Source of the DNA: Marinomonas foliarum
GTDB taxonomy: Bacteria; Pseudomonadota; Gammaproteobacteria; Pseudomonadales; Marinomonadaceae
Assembly (NCBI RefSeq): GCF_003337275.1
Contig: NZ_QPJQ01000008.1
Span: 1-64,000 of the forward strand
Direction: 5' to 3'
Length of the DNA: 64,000 nucleotides
The stretch's first letter is position 1, and each line of letters starts with the position of its first letter. This document shows, one piece after another, positions 26,576 through 35,602 of the stretch. Under the pieces are notes generated by a model. The model saw only the letters and a program-made list of their open reading frames with translations, had not been told where the DNA came from and ran no database searches. Made by a program: the position numbers and the translations under genes.

Positions 26576-27417
26576 TGTCTTTAAAAATATTGGTTGTTGA
26601 TGATGCCTCTTTTACTCGTGATTTGATTCGGCGGACATTGCGTAAGCAGTTTCCTGCAGTCGAGATTGAAGAAGCGGTAAATGGCCGTAAAGCCCAGCAA
26701 ATGCTGACCAAAACGCAGTTCGATATTGTTTTGTGTGATTGGGAAATGCCTGAAATGACAGGGGTTGAACTGCTTAAATGGTGTCGAGAGCAGCCTAAAT
26801 ACAAAAAAGAAGATGTGCCCTTTGTGATGATTACGAGCCGTGGTGATAAAAGCCATGTGGTGGAAGCTGTTCAGTCTGGCGTAACGGATTATCTTGGAAA
26901 GCCGTTTTCTAGTGAGCAATTAGCAAACAAAGTCATATCCGCAGCTAAGAAGCATGGGCTTGATAAGAAACTGACGTCACAGAAATCTCGTGAATCTGCC
27001 TCTCCTGGTGGTGTAAGCACGGCATCACTCGATGTACTCATGGGAGCGGGTAAATCTGCTCCTGTAAAAGCCACCAAGTTTACCAACCCCGATGCGCCCG
27101 TTGTGTCAGTAAAGGATGTCAAAATCCCGACCATAGTGCGCTTCGAAGGCAAACAGTTTCGTTGCATGGTTATCCAGTTTAGTAAGACCGAAGCGACCAT
27201 GTTCATTAAGAGTGACGATGTCGTGCCGCAAGTATTGGGGCAGGCTGTATTGGATTTGGAGCATAAAGGCGTAACGAATCGCTTAAATTATTATGTACAA
27301 TCCGTAGCAACGACTGAGAAGAAACATGACTCGACTTTTTTGACGGTAATTTTAAGCTTGATCGACCAAGACAGCGAAAAAGAGGCCTTTATTAGTCAGT
27401 TGTTTGAAAGCTTATAA
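26575..27417 (+). CDS. Response regulator with C-terminal PilZ-like domain
   Basis: A 280-residue protein. Residues 1-125 are a receiver with the acidic pair in LVVDDAS, the phospho-acceptor Asp55 in VLCDWEMPEMTG and Lys in LGKPFS, so it is probably active. After a Ser/Ala-rich linker, a C-terminal domain starts near VKDVKIPTIVRFEGKQFRCMV and has a beta-rich pattern that could be a divergent PilZ (c-di-GMP binding) fold; I do not see the full RxxxR...DxSxxG signature, so this is tentative. No DNA-binding domain is present. The ATG overlaps the cysZ stop (TGATG). No kinase is adjacent apart from convergent phoR. Confidence 0.75.
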   Translation: MSLKILVVDDASFTRDLIRRTLRKQFPAVEIEEAVNGRKAQQMLTKTQFDIVLCDWEMPEMTGVELLKWCREQPKYKKEDVPFVMITSRGDKSHVVEAVQSGVTDYLGKPFSSEQLANKVISAAKKHGLDKKLTSQKSRESASPGGVSTASLDVLMGAGKSAPVKATKFTNPDAPVVSVKDVKIPTIVRFEGKQFRCMVIQFSKTEATMFIKSDDVVPQVLGQAVLDLEHKGVTNRLNYYVQSVATTEKKHDSTFLTVILSLIDQDSEKEAFISQLFESL

Positions 27418-27430
27418 ACTTCCATTATCA

Positions 27431-27483
27431 AAACCCTCCTCACAGCCTCCCCTTGTAAAGGGGGAAGCTGTGAGGAGGGTTTA
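27431..27483. terminator. Strong bidirectional terminator between response regulator and phoR
   Basis: A long, nearly perfect hairpin: AAACCCTCCTCACAGC pairs with GCTGTGAGGAGGGTTT, and the inner CCTCCCC/GGGGG part extends the stem. It sits between convergent genes and serves both. Confidence 0.85.
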
Positions 27484-27484
27484 A

Positions 27485-28834
27485 TTAATCACTTGGCGAC
27501 TCGTTGCTTTCGTCTGTTGTAATTGCAATAGCAGCTGTTACAGCATCATTCCTAATTCTGTTAGCCGGGAAATGACACGAGAAAGTACTACCAAAACCTG
27601 GCTGGCTGCGAATCTGTAACTTAGCTTCATGATGCAATAATACATGCTTCACAATCGCCAGACCTAAGCCAGTGCCGCCTGTTTTGGAGCCTCGACCTTT
27701 GTCCACTCTGAAAAAACGCTCTGTGAGTCTAGGTATATATCGAGGGTCAATCCCGATTCCACTATCTTGTACCGAGAACACGCCGTTAAATTCGCTTGAT
27801 TCCCACTTTACTGTAATGGCGCCACCATCTGGTGAATACTTGATGGCGTTGACGATTAGGTTCGAAAACGCACTGTAAAGCTCTTTATAGGAGCCATATA
27901 AATGCGCCTCTTCTGGAATATGCAAAGACAGTGAGTGTGAATCTTTGAGGATTGGTCCCATCGCATTAGTGATGGAGTTTATGATGTTGGATATTTTATG
28001 CCACTGATTTTCTTCACGTTTGTCGTTGCTTTCTAAACGCGAAAGCAACAAGAGATCTTCGATAAGCTGTTCCATTCGTTCAGACTGCTCAGACATATTG
28101 ACGATGCCTTTTTGCATACTGCTAGGTAAGCTGTCTCGAAACATGTCGAGAGTTTCTAAATACCCTTTAATTACGGTAAGTGGGGTTTTTAATTCATGAG
28201 ATGCATTGGCGACAAAGTCTTTGCGCATCTGCTCTAATAAGTGCAAACGTGTGACATCACGAACAAAAATCAAGTGGTCATTTTTGTCATATAAAGTGGT
28301 TTGAATTTCTAAATAGACACCGTCTTTGGCGGGAGACTTAATGATTAAAGGTTCCCCAAAACGCTTTTGACTAAAGTAACGGAAGAAGTCTGGGTTGCGG
28401 ACGATGTTGGTTATGATTTGGCCACGGTCTGTGTGACGAATTAAGCCAAGGAAATGCCCTGCGGAATTGTTCCACCACTCTAAATTACCTTGATTGTCCG
28501 CCATGATCACGCCTTCTTTCAAGGCGGTGGTCGAGCTTTCAATACGTGTTAAGGCTTGGCGCATTCGGCGCTTAGACTTGCGCTGCTTTTTCTGTAGGCG
28601 ATAGACAGCGTCAAAGACGTCACCCCAAATACCACTGGCTTCTGGGGGGGCTGCGCGTCCCGAATAGCGTAACCAATTATGAAACTGATAAAGCTGATAA
28701 AGTTGCCAATACAAAGAGCCCAAAACATACAGCAGCAAAACACCTAATAATTGCCCAACGATTAGGCCGATGACAACACAGGCAACTAACCCTGCTAGCC
28801 AACTCAGAATGGTGTTTCGCCAAATGGTTTTCAT
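27485..28834 (-). CDS. phoR: Phosphate regulon sensor histidine kinase PhoR
   Basis: The membrane kinase that phosphorylates PhoB when the Pst system signals low phosphate. The 449 residues contain two N-terminal membrane helices (about 8-45), the charged linker QKKQRKSKRRMRQ, a PAS domain, and HisKA with His213 in ASHELKTPLTV, the same number as in E. coli PhoR. The ATPase domain has DSGIGIDPRYIPRLTERFFRVD and GTGLGLAIVKH. It overlaps phoB by 4 bases (ATGA). Confidence 0.96.
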   Translation of the reverse strand: MKTIWRNTILSWLAGLVACVVIGLIVGQLLGVLLLYVLGSLYWQLYQLYQFHNWLRYSGRAAPPEASGIWGDVFDAVYRLQKKQRKSKRRMRQALTRIESSTTALKEGVIMADNQGNLEWWNNSAGHFLGLIRHTDRGQIITNIVRNPDFFRYFSQKRFGEPLIIKSPAKDGVYLEIQTTLYDKNDHLIFVRDVTRLHLLEQMRKDFVANASHELKTPLTVIKGYLETLDMFRDSLPSSMQKGIVNMSEQSERMEQLIEDLLLLSRLESNDKREENQWHKISNIINSITNAMGPILKDSHSLSLHIPEEAHLYGSYKELYSAFSNLIVNAIKYSPDGGAITVKWESSEFNGVFSVQDSGIGIDPRYIPRLTERFFRVDKGRGSKTGGTGLGLAIVKHVLLHHEAKLQIRSQPGFGSTFSCHFPANRIRNDAVTAAIAITTDESNESPSD

Positions 28835-29541
28835 ACGGACCTTTTTGCTGAAAAGCGGTAACCTGTTCCTCGTACAGTTTGTATCAAGAAATCATGAGTA
28901 CTGCCAATGGCTTTGCGTAAGCGACGAATGTGAACGTCTACTGTACGCTCTTCAACGTAAACGTTACCGCCCCATACTTGATCTAATAATTGTGCTCTAG
29001 AGTATGCACGCTCTTGGTGGGTCATTAAGAACTTGAGCAAACGGTATTCTGTTGGCCCCATTTCCAAAGGACGGCTACCAATGGTGACGCGTTGGCTGAT
29101 TGGGTCAAGCGTTAGGCCTTCGATTTCAATAGGCTCATCAACACCTTGTGGTGTTGCGCGACGCAATACGGCTTTTAGGCGTGCAACTAACTCTCTTGGT
29201 GAAAAAGGTTTCGTAATATAATCATCAGCACCGACTTCTAGGCCCTGTATTTTATTATCTTCTTCACTTTTCGCTGTCAAAATAATGACGGGAATTTCCG
29301 CCGTCGTCGTGTCTTTTTTCAAGCGACGTGTTAGCTCAATGCCACTGCCCCCTGGCATCATCCAATCGACAAGCACTAGGTCTGGTCGATGATCTACAAT
29401 GATTTCATGGGCTTGCTGGATATTTTCTGCTTCCAAATACTCGTAACCCGCCATTTCAAGGGCTATGGCTATCATTTCGCGTATGGAAGATTCGTCATCA
29501 ATAATTAATACTTTTTTACCGGTCACAGGATTCATCCTCAT
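28831..29541 (-). CDS. phoB: Phosphate regulon response regulator PhoB
   Basis: A DNA-binding regulator of the OmpR/PhoB class, 236 residues. The receiver has the phospho-acceptor Asp59 in LVLVDWMMPGGSG and the switch Lys in DYITKPFSPREL. The C-terminal winged helix includes RLLKFLMTHQERAYSRAQLLD and RTVDVHIRRLRKAIG. A PhoB-type promoter is readable just upstream, so it probably autoregulates. The start is ATG 29541 or ATG 29535; both are close to a GAG/GAGG element. Confidence 0.96.
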   Translation of the reverse strand: MRMNPVTGKKVLIIDDESSIREMIAIALEMAGYEYLEAENIQQAHEIIVDHRPDLVLVDWMMPGGSGIELTRRLKKDTTTAEIPVIILTAKSEEDNKIQGLEVGADDYITKPFSPRELVARLKAVLRRATPQGVDEPIEIEGLTLDPISQRVTIGSRPLEMGPTEYRLLKFLMTHQERAYSRAQLLDQVWGGNVYVEERTVDVHIRRLRKAIGSTHDFLIQTVRGTGYRFSAKRSV

Positions 29542-29556
29542 CTCAGGAACGGTTTC

Positions 29557-29590
29557 ATTAAAGCGACCAATTGTGACAATTCGATTACAT
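29557..29590 (-). promoter_or_regulatory. Autoregulatory Pho box and -10 of phoB
   Basis: On the minus strand ATGTAAT-CGAA-TTGTCAC (29590-29573) forms a Pho box with 5/7 and 6/7 half-site matches. A -10 hexamer TTTAAT (29562-29557) lies exactly 10 bases downstream, the same layout as the pstS and phnD promoters in this window. Confidence 0.65.
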
Positions 29591-29610
29591 TGTCACAACT
29601 TTGCCACATA

Positions 29611-30465
29611 TTACACAAAATAGCTTAGTACTAGGCCAATAAAGACACAGTACCCAATGCGGTTGTTGTCTAAAAAAGAACGAAAGCAAGCTTGTCTATC
29701 GCGCTCTTTTGCTTGTTTAAATTGTTGATAAAACAAACCAACACAGACAACAAGTGACACAAAGTATAACCAATGTAGTCCAGCGAGTAGGCCAATCCAA
29801 GTCAATAAAGATAAGGTGAGCCCCTGTAGGCAAACAATAACAAATAAATCATAGCGACCAAATAAGATTGCTGTCGATTTAATACCGACTTTTAGGTCGT
29901 CGGGACGGTCTGTCATCGCATAATAGGTGTCGTACGCCATTGTCCAAAAACAGTTGGCGACAAACAACATCCATAGCTCAGGGTCTGCCAAATCTCCTCC
30001 CTGTGCGCTGTAAGCCATAGGAATCGCCCAAGAAAAGGCCAAACCAAGAAACAACTGCGGCAGATGCGTGTATCGCTTCATAAACGGATACAGAGCAGCA
30101 AGGCCCAAGCCAGCAAACGACAATAGAATCGTTCTTAGGTCTGTAAAGAGTACCAAGATGAAACTCAAAATAGACAAAGCGCAAAAGAGGAGAAGTGCTT
30201 CTTTTTCAGACACTCGACCCGACGGTAGAGGGCGGTTCTTAGTTCGTTCAACATGGCCGTCGACTTTTCTATCAGCGAAGTCATTAATGACGCAACCCGC
30301 TGAACGCATACTAAAAACACCTAGGACAAAAATAATCACTAGATGCCATTGCGGCATGCCGTCGGCCGCCAGCCATAAAGCCCATAATGTTGGCCACATT
30401 AGTAAAAAAGAGCCAATAGGGCGGTTGAATCGTGTTAATTCTGCGTAGTCTTTAAGCTTGTTCAT
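29611..30465 (-). CDS. ubiA: 4-hydroxybenzoate octaprenyltransferase UbiA
   Basis: An inner-membrane prenyltransferase that attaches the polyprenyl tail to 4-hydroxybenzoate in ubiquinone synthesis. The two Asp-rich motifs that bind Mg-diphosphate are present: NDFADRKVDGHVERTKNRPL near residue 70 and YDTYYAMTDRPDDLKVGIKS near residue 190. The length of 284 residues and about eight to nine helices are normal. Its start overlaps ubiC by 4 bases, so product and enzyme are coupled. Confidence 0.96.
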   Translation of the reverse strand: MNKLKDYAELTRFNRPIGSFLLMWPTLWALWLAADGMPQWHLVIIFVLGVFSMRSAGCVINDFADRKVDGHVERTKNRPLPSGRVSEKEALLLFCALSILSFILVLFTDLRTILLSFAGLGLAALYPFMKRYTHLPQLFLGLAFSWAIPMAYSAQGGDLADPELWMLFVANCFWTMAYDTYYAMTDRPDDLKVGIKSTAILFGRYDLFVIVCLQGLTLSLLTWIGLLAGLHWLYFVSLVVCVGLFYQQFKQAKERDRQACFRSFLDNNRIGYCVFIGLVLSYFV

Positions 30466-31037
30466 ACTATTCCAAACGGTGATTTTAGCTGGTGTATTTC
30501 ATCAAAAAAAGCTTCATTAACCAATATCCCCGGGCCAAATTGGTGGAATACAGAACGCCGTGCCCACACTGAATTAGGTCGGTTTGGGAACATGTGCTTT
30601 GGTAATTGTGTGACTTCGATACCGCTTCGCTTGAGAGCTCTGTGCTGGAACAAATAGCCGCCTAATGGCTTGTTTTGTAATTGTTTTACTTGGCGCCAAT
30701 GTCCCTTCAAGGACTTCGCAGGAATAACCGAGCGAGCATAAATAACGGCTTGTCCATCGACCTTGAGTAGCACAGTACGAATGCGTGCTGCGTCTCTTGG
30801 TCCTAGCTTCAGGCGCTTTCGTTCCCTTGCTGTTGGAATTCCCCAGGCGTCTTCGAGGACTTCTACAATTAATGTTCCCACGCAGTGTAACTTCGCAGTG
30901 AGAGAATCTTTAGTGGTCAACCAAGGCCAAAGCTTTTGCGGTACTTTCATTTTATTAATTTGATGTACTGGAGACCAGCGGTAGTCAAATTGTTGTGCGG
31001 CAGATGGATTCATTATTGCCTGATGCATCTTTGTCAT
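30462..31037 (-). CDS. ubiC: Chorismate pyruvate-lyase UbiC
   Basis: Converts chorismate to 4-hydroxybenzoate and pyruvate, the first committed step of ubiquinone synthesis. The 191-residue protein has the UbiC features YARSVIPAKSLKGHWRQV and GPGILVNEAFFDEI, with the conserved Arg in the first and Glu in the second that form the active site. It is longer at the N-terminus than E. coli UbiC (165 residues). It lies 6 bp after the HDOD gene and overlaps ubiA. Confidence 0.92.
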   Translation of the reverse strand: MTKMHQAIMNPSAAQQFDYRWSPVHQINKMKVPQKLWPWLTTKDSLTAKLHCVGTLIVEVLEDAWGIPTARERKRLKLGPRDAARIRTVLLKVDGQAVIYARSVIPAKSLKGHWRQVKQLQNKPLGGYLFQHRALKRSGIEVTQLPKHMFPNRPNSVWARRSVFHQFGPGILVNEAFFDEIHQLKSPFGIV

Positions 31038-31043
31038 TTGAAG

Positions 31044-32312
31044 TTAGGTGTTCATTTTATTGATTAAGGCGACCATCTTATGCAGTTCAGCGGATTTTTG
31101 ATAAATCGCATTACGGCAGTCTTCCGCTTCTTCCAGTGTTAATCCAATTTCTAGTAACACAGAAGGCTCTATTGGATTGTTATGGCGTAGCTGATTAGAG
31201 ACAAACAGTAATTTCGCTAACATCGCGTGTTCCCCATAGTAGTGAGGTTTTTTGCTGTATCGAATCGCCATCCAAATGTTATCCGGTAGGCTCCAGTAAC
31301 GTAGTAGCCAAGAACCTAACTGTTCTTTGGTGAAATGCAATATTTGCATCTCAACCAGTTCTGAGGGCAAGTGCGCGTTTGCTTCTTGGTAACGTGAAAG
31401 AATGGAGAAATGTGGTGGTAAAATCGTACTGATGCCCAAGTAACCAAAGTTATGTAATAAGCCAGCAAGGTAAGCATGACCAAGTTTTGGGCGATTTTGC
31501 AGAGGCATGGCTTTTACCAAAGACTCCATTAATACGGCATTTGATACGGAATCGAGCCAAAAATCTTCATAGTGACGTGGACCATCTTCTGGTGCTTGAA
31601 AGCCATTTCCCATTGATAAACCAAGCGCTAAGTTCATCACCATGTCATAGCCTAAAACGCGTATGATCGCATCCTCTACAGACTCTATAGAGCCTGGTGC
31701 GCCATAGTAAGGAGAGGATGCCCAGCTAATGACTTGAGCAGCCAAACTTGGGTCGAGAGCAATGACATCACATAACTCATCGGTGCCCGCGGATTTGTCC
31801 GTAGAAAGGCGAATAATACGATGAGATGATGCCGGCAAAGGCGGAATTTCTAATGTTTCTTCAATTCGCTGTTTAAGGCGAATGGACTGGAATCGACCAA
31901 GGGCCTGAAGAATTTGCTCTTCATCGTGTTCGTGATTATCAACAGGACGATTGATGAGTGATGTATCAATGGAAATGGCTTCAAAGCGATTCAGAGGACC
32001 TGAAAACATCGCCTCTAACTCTGCTGAGGTAATGTCATGATAGGCACCATCGACTTTAGTTCGAATCGAAAACACAGCTTCTTTTAGCATGCTTGCTTCT
32101 AAAATTGTGGTCACACTATTTGGTTTAATCAGTGGGTCGCCAGAGCTGTGATAATGATTAACTGGCTCAAAACGGCGTTTCGTCAGTCGTGATACTGCAG
32201 AAATATCAAGCATATTGTTTTCAGGGAAAATAACCTGCAAACGACCAGTGTGATCGGCTAGATGTACCACGCGTAATCTAGGAGTTGTTTGAAGGTCGAT
32301 GGAAGCGTCCAT
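31044..32312 (-). CDS. HDOD-domain signalling protein with N-terminal YbaK-like domain
   Basis: A 422-residue cytoplasmic protein. The N-terminal 130 residues (LRVVHLADHTGRLQVIFPENNMLDI) resemble the YbaK/aminoacyl-tRNA deacylase fold. From about residue 160 it is an HDOD domain (IPPLPASSHRIIRLSTD, ALDPSLAAQVISWASSPYYG, ALGLSMGNGF, HAYLAGLLHNFGYL). HDOD domains are non-catalytic relatives of HD phosphohydrolases used in signalling. It has an AGGA ribosome site, and ubiC follows by 6 bp. Its target is unknown to me. Confidence 0.8.
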   Translation of the reverse strand: MDASIDLQTTPRLRVVHLADHTGRLQVIFPENNMLDISAVSRLTKRRFEPVNHYHSSGDPLIKPNSVTTILEASMLKEAVFSIRTKVDGAYHDITSAELEAMFSGPLNRFEAISIDTSLINRPVDNHEHDEEQILQALGRFQSIRLKQRIEETLEIPPLPASSHRIIRLSTDKSAGTDELCDVIALDPSLAAQVISWASSPYYGAPGSIESVEDAIIRVLGYDMVMNLALGLSMGNGFQAPEDGPRHYEDFWLDSVSNAVLMESLVKAMPLQNRPKLGHAYLAGLLHNFGYLGISTILPPHFSILSRYQEANAHLPSELVEMQILHFTKEQLGSWLLRYWSLPDNIWMAIRYSKKPHYYGEHAMLAKLLFVSNQLRHNNPIEPSVLLEIGLTLEEAEDCRNAIYQKSAELHKMVALINKMNT

Positions 32313-32344
32313 GTGTTTTCCTGTTGTGAATGACGTATATAAAA

Positions 32345-32367
32345 AAAGCCCCTATAAAAGGGGCTTT
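32345..32367 (-). terminator. Terminator of the aap operon
   Basis: An 8-bp stem (AAAGCCCC / GGGGCTTT) whose minus-strand transcript ends in a run of seven T. It closes the aapJQMP unit. Confidence 0.85.
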
Positions 32368-32411
32368 GTGAATATAACAGATTTTAAGTTCTAGTTCTGA
32401 ATAGTAACTGA

Positions 32412-33191
32412 TTAGTGATTCAGAATTTGACTCAAGAACATCTGAGTACGGTCGTGTTGAGGATTGTCGAAGAATTCGTGAGGCTCATTCGCTTCAACGA
32501 TTTCACCAGCATCCATGAAGACAACACGGTCAGCGACGGTTTTAGCAAAGCCCATTTCGTGTGTTACACACACCATGGTCATGCCTTCTTCGGCTAGCTG
32601 AACCATTACGTCCAATACTTCTTTGATCATTTCAGGGTCAAGTGCAGACGTTGGTTCATCAAATAACATGATGCGAGGCTGCATACACAAACCACGAGCG
32701 ATAGCCACACGTTGCTGCTGACCACCAGACAACTGACCTGGAAATTTCAAAGCTTGGTTAGCAATTTTGACACGCTCCAAGTAATGCATCGCCATTTCTT
32801 CGGCTTCTTTCTTAGGTGTTTTGCGTACCCAGATTGGTGCCAACGTCAGGTTTTCTAAAATAGTGAGATGTGGGAACAAATTAAAGTGCTGAAACACCAT
32901 GCCCACGTCTTTACGGATCGCTTCGATGTTTTTCAGGTTGTTGTTCATCTCAACACCATCAACCAAAATTGAGCCTTTCTGATGCTCTTCTAGGCGGTTG
33001 ATACAACGTATCATCGTTGATTTACCTGAGCCAGAAGGGCCACAAACGACAATACGTTCGCCTTTCTTTATGCTGAAATTGATGTTTTTAAGTACATGAA
33101 AATCGCCGTACCACTTGTTTACATCGTTAAATTCGATGATTGCTTCTTCGCCCTGCGCTAGCTGGGCACGAGCCATGTTTGTATCTGTCAT
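32412..33191 (-). CDS. aapP: General L-amino acid ABC transporter ATP-binding protein AapP
   Basis: ATPase of a polar amino-acid importer. It has Walker [10 protein letters not shown], the Q-loop [18 protein letters not shown], the signature [13 protein letters not shown] and Walker [16 protein letters not shown]. The 259-residue length and the [11 protein letters not shown] region match AapP/GlnQ proteins. It is the last gene of aapJQMP, with GAGGT before its ATG. Confidence 0.94.
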   Translation of the reverse strand: MTDTNMARAQLAQGEEAIIEFNDVNKWYGDFHVLKNINFSIKKGERIVVCGPSGSGKSTMIRCINRLEEHQKGSILVDGVEMNNNLKNIEAIRKDVGMVFQHFNLFPHLTILENLTLAPIWVRKTPKKEAEEMAMHYLERVKIANQALKFPGQLSGGQQQRVAIARGLCMQPRIMLFDEPTSALDPEMIKEVLDVMVQLAEEGMTMVCVTHEMGFAKTVADRVVFMDAGEIVEANEPHEFFDNPQHDRTQMFLSQILNH

Positions 33192-33213
33192 AATAAAGAC
33201 CTCAAATTCTTAA

Positions 33214-34314
33214 CTAATTTCGCTTGTGCCCAGTTTCTAATTTACGCTCGAGAGCCATACTATAACGAGACATACCAAAGCAGATAGCCCAATAGACAAA
33301 ACCTGCAAAGGCATAACCTTCGACTGTCGTTCCTAACCAGTTAGCGTCATGGTTAGCGGCTTGAATTCGACCTAAGAAGTCAAACATACCAACGATATAA
33401 ACCAAGGTCGTGTCTTTAAACAAAGCAATGAAAGAGTTCACTATTCCAGGGATTACCAGTTTTAGTGCCTGAGGCAAAATAACTAGAACCATAGACTGCC
33501 AGTAGGTTAAGCCCATCGCATCAGCGGCTTCATATTGGCCTTTAGGAATCGCTTGTAGACCACCACGGACCACCTCAGCCATATAAGCTGCAGAGAACAA
33601 GGTGATACCAATCAAAACACGCAATAATTTATTGAAGTTCAAACCTTCAGGCAGGAACAACGGGATCATTACAGATGCCATAAACAAAATAGTGATCAAT
33701 GGTACAGCACGAATAGTTTCGATGAATACCACACACACAGATCTTGCGATTGGCATGTCTGAGCGTCGACCAAGAGCCAATACTACCCCTAATGGGAAGG
33801 AGGCAACGATACCAATGACACCAAGCAGCACAGTAAGAAACAAACCGCCCCATAAAGAGGTCTCTACAACTTCTAGGCCAAATATCCCACCAGCGAACAA
33901 GAAGTAAGCTACAACGGGGTAAGCAAAGATAATCGCAAGAGAAAGGTGCAATTTATTAATCGTTTTAATGGCAAAAGCACCCACCATAACGATTAATAAA
34001 ATAACGGCTAAATTAATGCGCCACGTTTCTGCCTCAGGGTATAACCCGTACATAAACTGGTCAAAATAGACAACTATGAACGCCCAACAAGCACCGCCAC
34101 CTGTACAAGCGGCTTTTGAAGTACCTTCCCATGTTGCATTGATGAACCCCCATTCTATGATAGGTGGAATGAGCAAATACATCAGGTACAAGCTGAAAAG
34201 AGTTAGGAATATATTCAGAGGGGACGAAAATAAATTCTGACGTACCCATGCCACAGCACCAACCGATGCAACCGGTGGTGGGAGGCTTGGTGATGGTTTA
34301 AAGATAATAGCCAT
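33214..34314 (-). CDS. aapM: General L-amino acid ABC transporter permease AapM
   Basis: A membrane subunit of the Aap importer, about 366 residues, larger than common HisM-type permeases because of extra N-terminal helices, as usual for AapM. The permease loop is EAADAMGLTYWQSMVLVILP and the C-terminus RIQAANHDANWLGTTVEGYA is characteristic of AapM. I set the start at 34314 because AGGAGG stands 7 bases upstream; a start at 34335 would overlap aapQ. Confidence 0.94.
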   Translation of the reverse strand: MAIIFKPSPSLPPPVASVGAVAWVRQNLFSSPLNIFLTLFSLYLMYLLIPPIIEWGFINATWEGTSKAACTGGGACWAFIVVYFDQFMYGLYPEAETWRINLAVILLIVMVGAFAIKTINKLHLSLAIIFAYPVVAYFLFAGGIFGLEVVETSLWGGLFLTVLLGVIGIVASFPLGVVLALGRRSDMPIARSVCVVFIETIRAVPLITILFMASVMIPLFLPEGLNFNKLLRVLIGITLFSAAYMAEVVRGGLQAIPKGQYEAADAMGLTYWQSMVLVILPQALKLVIPGIVNSFIALFKDTTLVYIVGMFDFLGRIQAANHDANWLGTTVEGYAFAGFVYWAICFGMSRYSMALERKLETGHKRN

Positions 34315-34324
34315 GATCTGCCTC

Positions 34325-35500
34325 CTAGCGCTCAATTAATGACATTTTGCTGTTGTACCAGTTCATGAATACCGAAATCGATAGACTCAATGAACCGTAA
34401 ACCAACATACAAAGACCTATGGTTTCAATTGCCTGACCTGTTTGGTTGAGCGTCGTACCCATTACCACTGCAACCAATTCAGGGTAAGCAATCGCAGCCC
34501 CTAGAGAGGAGTTTTTCGCCAAGTTGAGATATTGGCTAGTGAGCGGTGGGATAATTACGCGCAATGCTTGAGGCAATACGATAAGTCGTTGAGTGAGGTT
34601 ATCACGTAGCCCCAAAGATCGAGCCGCTTCGGTTTGTCCCCAGTTCACAGACAATATGCCAGCTCGAACGATCTCGGCAATGAATGCTCCGGTATAAGTT
34701 GATAAGGCCACTAAAACGGCAACAAACTCAGGAGGGAGCACCATACCGCCAGTTACGTTAAAGCGACTTTTCTGAGGTAAGTCGAACTCTATCGGAAACC
34801 CAGAGACAGCTAAAAATAGGAGTGTCACACCAACAATAACGCCAAGAGATGACCAGTAAGCAGGGAACCATAAGCCTGTTTTAGTCTGACGTTTTTTCGC
34901 CCAAATGACCAAGCCAATAGACGCTACAATCGACAAAATAAAGCCGAAAATAACCAATCCAAATCCATCTTGAGCTATTGGGTTAGGTGAGTAAATGCCG
35001 CGCTTGTTTAATAGGAAGTCGGCAAATTCATAGCTATCTCGTGGTGCTGGTAATGCTGCAAGTACAGCAAAATACCAAAAGAACATTTGCAGTAGTAATG
35101 GAATATTACGCAATGTTTCGATGTAGACAGTGGCTAAACGTGCCACTAACCAGTTTTTAGATAGTCGAGCTAGCCCCATTATTACGCCAATAATGGTGGC
35201 TAATACAATCCCTAATAAGGAAATAACGAAGGTATTGATTAAGGCAACAAAAAACGCTCGCCCGTATGTATTTGCCTCAGTGTATTCAATTAGGTGAATA
35301 AGAATTGGAAAGCCAGCTGGTTCATTGAAAAATGAGAAACCAGTGGAAATTCCTCGGTTGTCGAGGTTGGACTGAAGGTTACTAAATAAGTAATAACCCG
35401 CAAAGACCACCATCGCTAGTAGCACAATTTGAAAAATTAGGGCGCGATTACCTGCGTCATTCAAAAAGCTGTTATTGCTTGGAGTTGTTTTATCGCTCAT
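34325..35500 (-). CDS. aapQ: General L-amino acid ABC transporter permease AapQ
   Basis: The partner permease, 391 residues, with NRGISTGFSFFNEPAGFPI after the first helix and YIETLRNIPLLLQMFFWY, both typical AapQ motifs. The coupling loop is EAARSLGLRDNLTQRLIVLP. It lies 10 bp upstream of aapM and is separated from aapJ by hairpins. Confidence 0.95.
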   Translation of the reverse strand: MSDKTTPSNNSFLNDAGNRALIFQIVLLAMVVFAGYYLFSNLQSNLDNRGISTGFSFFNEPAGFPILIHLIEYTEANTYGRAFFVALINTFVISLLGIVLATIIGVIMGLARLSKNWLVARLATVYIETLRNIPLLLQMFFWYFAVLAALPAPRDSYEFADFLLNKRGIYSPNPIAQDGFGLVIFGFILSIVASIGLVIWAKKRQTKTGLWFPAYWSSLGVIVGVTLLFLAVSGFPIEFDLPQKSRFNVTGGMVLPPEFVAVLVALSTYTGAFIAEIVRAGILSVNWGQTEAARSLGLRDNLTQRLIVLPQALRVIIPPLTSQYLNLAKNSSLGAAIAYPELVAVVMGTTLNQTGQAIETIGLCMLVYGSLSLSISVFMNWYNSKMSLIER

Positions 35501-35552
35501 CTTAGTTCAGGCAATGGAATGCTCGTCAGATGTGTAAGGAAGGGGGGAGAAA

Positions 35553-35574
35553 CCCAGCGGCATTCGCCGCTGGG
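35553..35574 (-). repeat. Hairpin between aapJ and aapQ
   Basis: A perfect 8-bp stem (CCCAGCGG / CCGCTGGG) lies next to a second inverted repeat at 35577-35604 (AATACC...GGTATT with AAGCA/TGCTT inside). Their position fits differential expression of receptor over permeases by stabilisation or partial termination. Confidence 0.6.
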
Positions 35575-35602
35575 TAAATACCCAAGCAGGTTGCTTTAGG
35601 TA

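Noticed and set aside
29590..29607. Plus-strand Pho-box-like sequence TTGTCAC-AACT-TTGCCAC beside phoB
   Set aside because: It points toward the 3' end of ubiA, which is on the opposite strand, so it cannot drive a gene in that direction; the minus-strand site at 29573-29590 has the right orientation and spacing.
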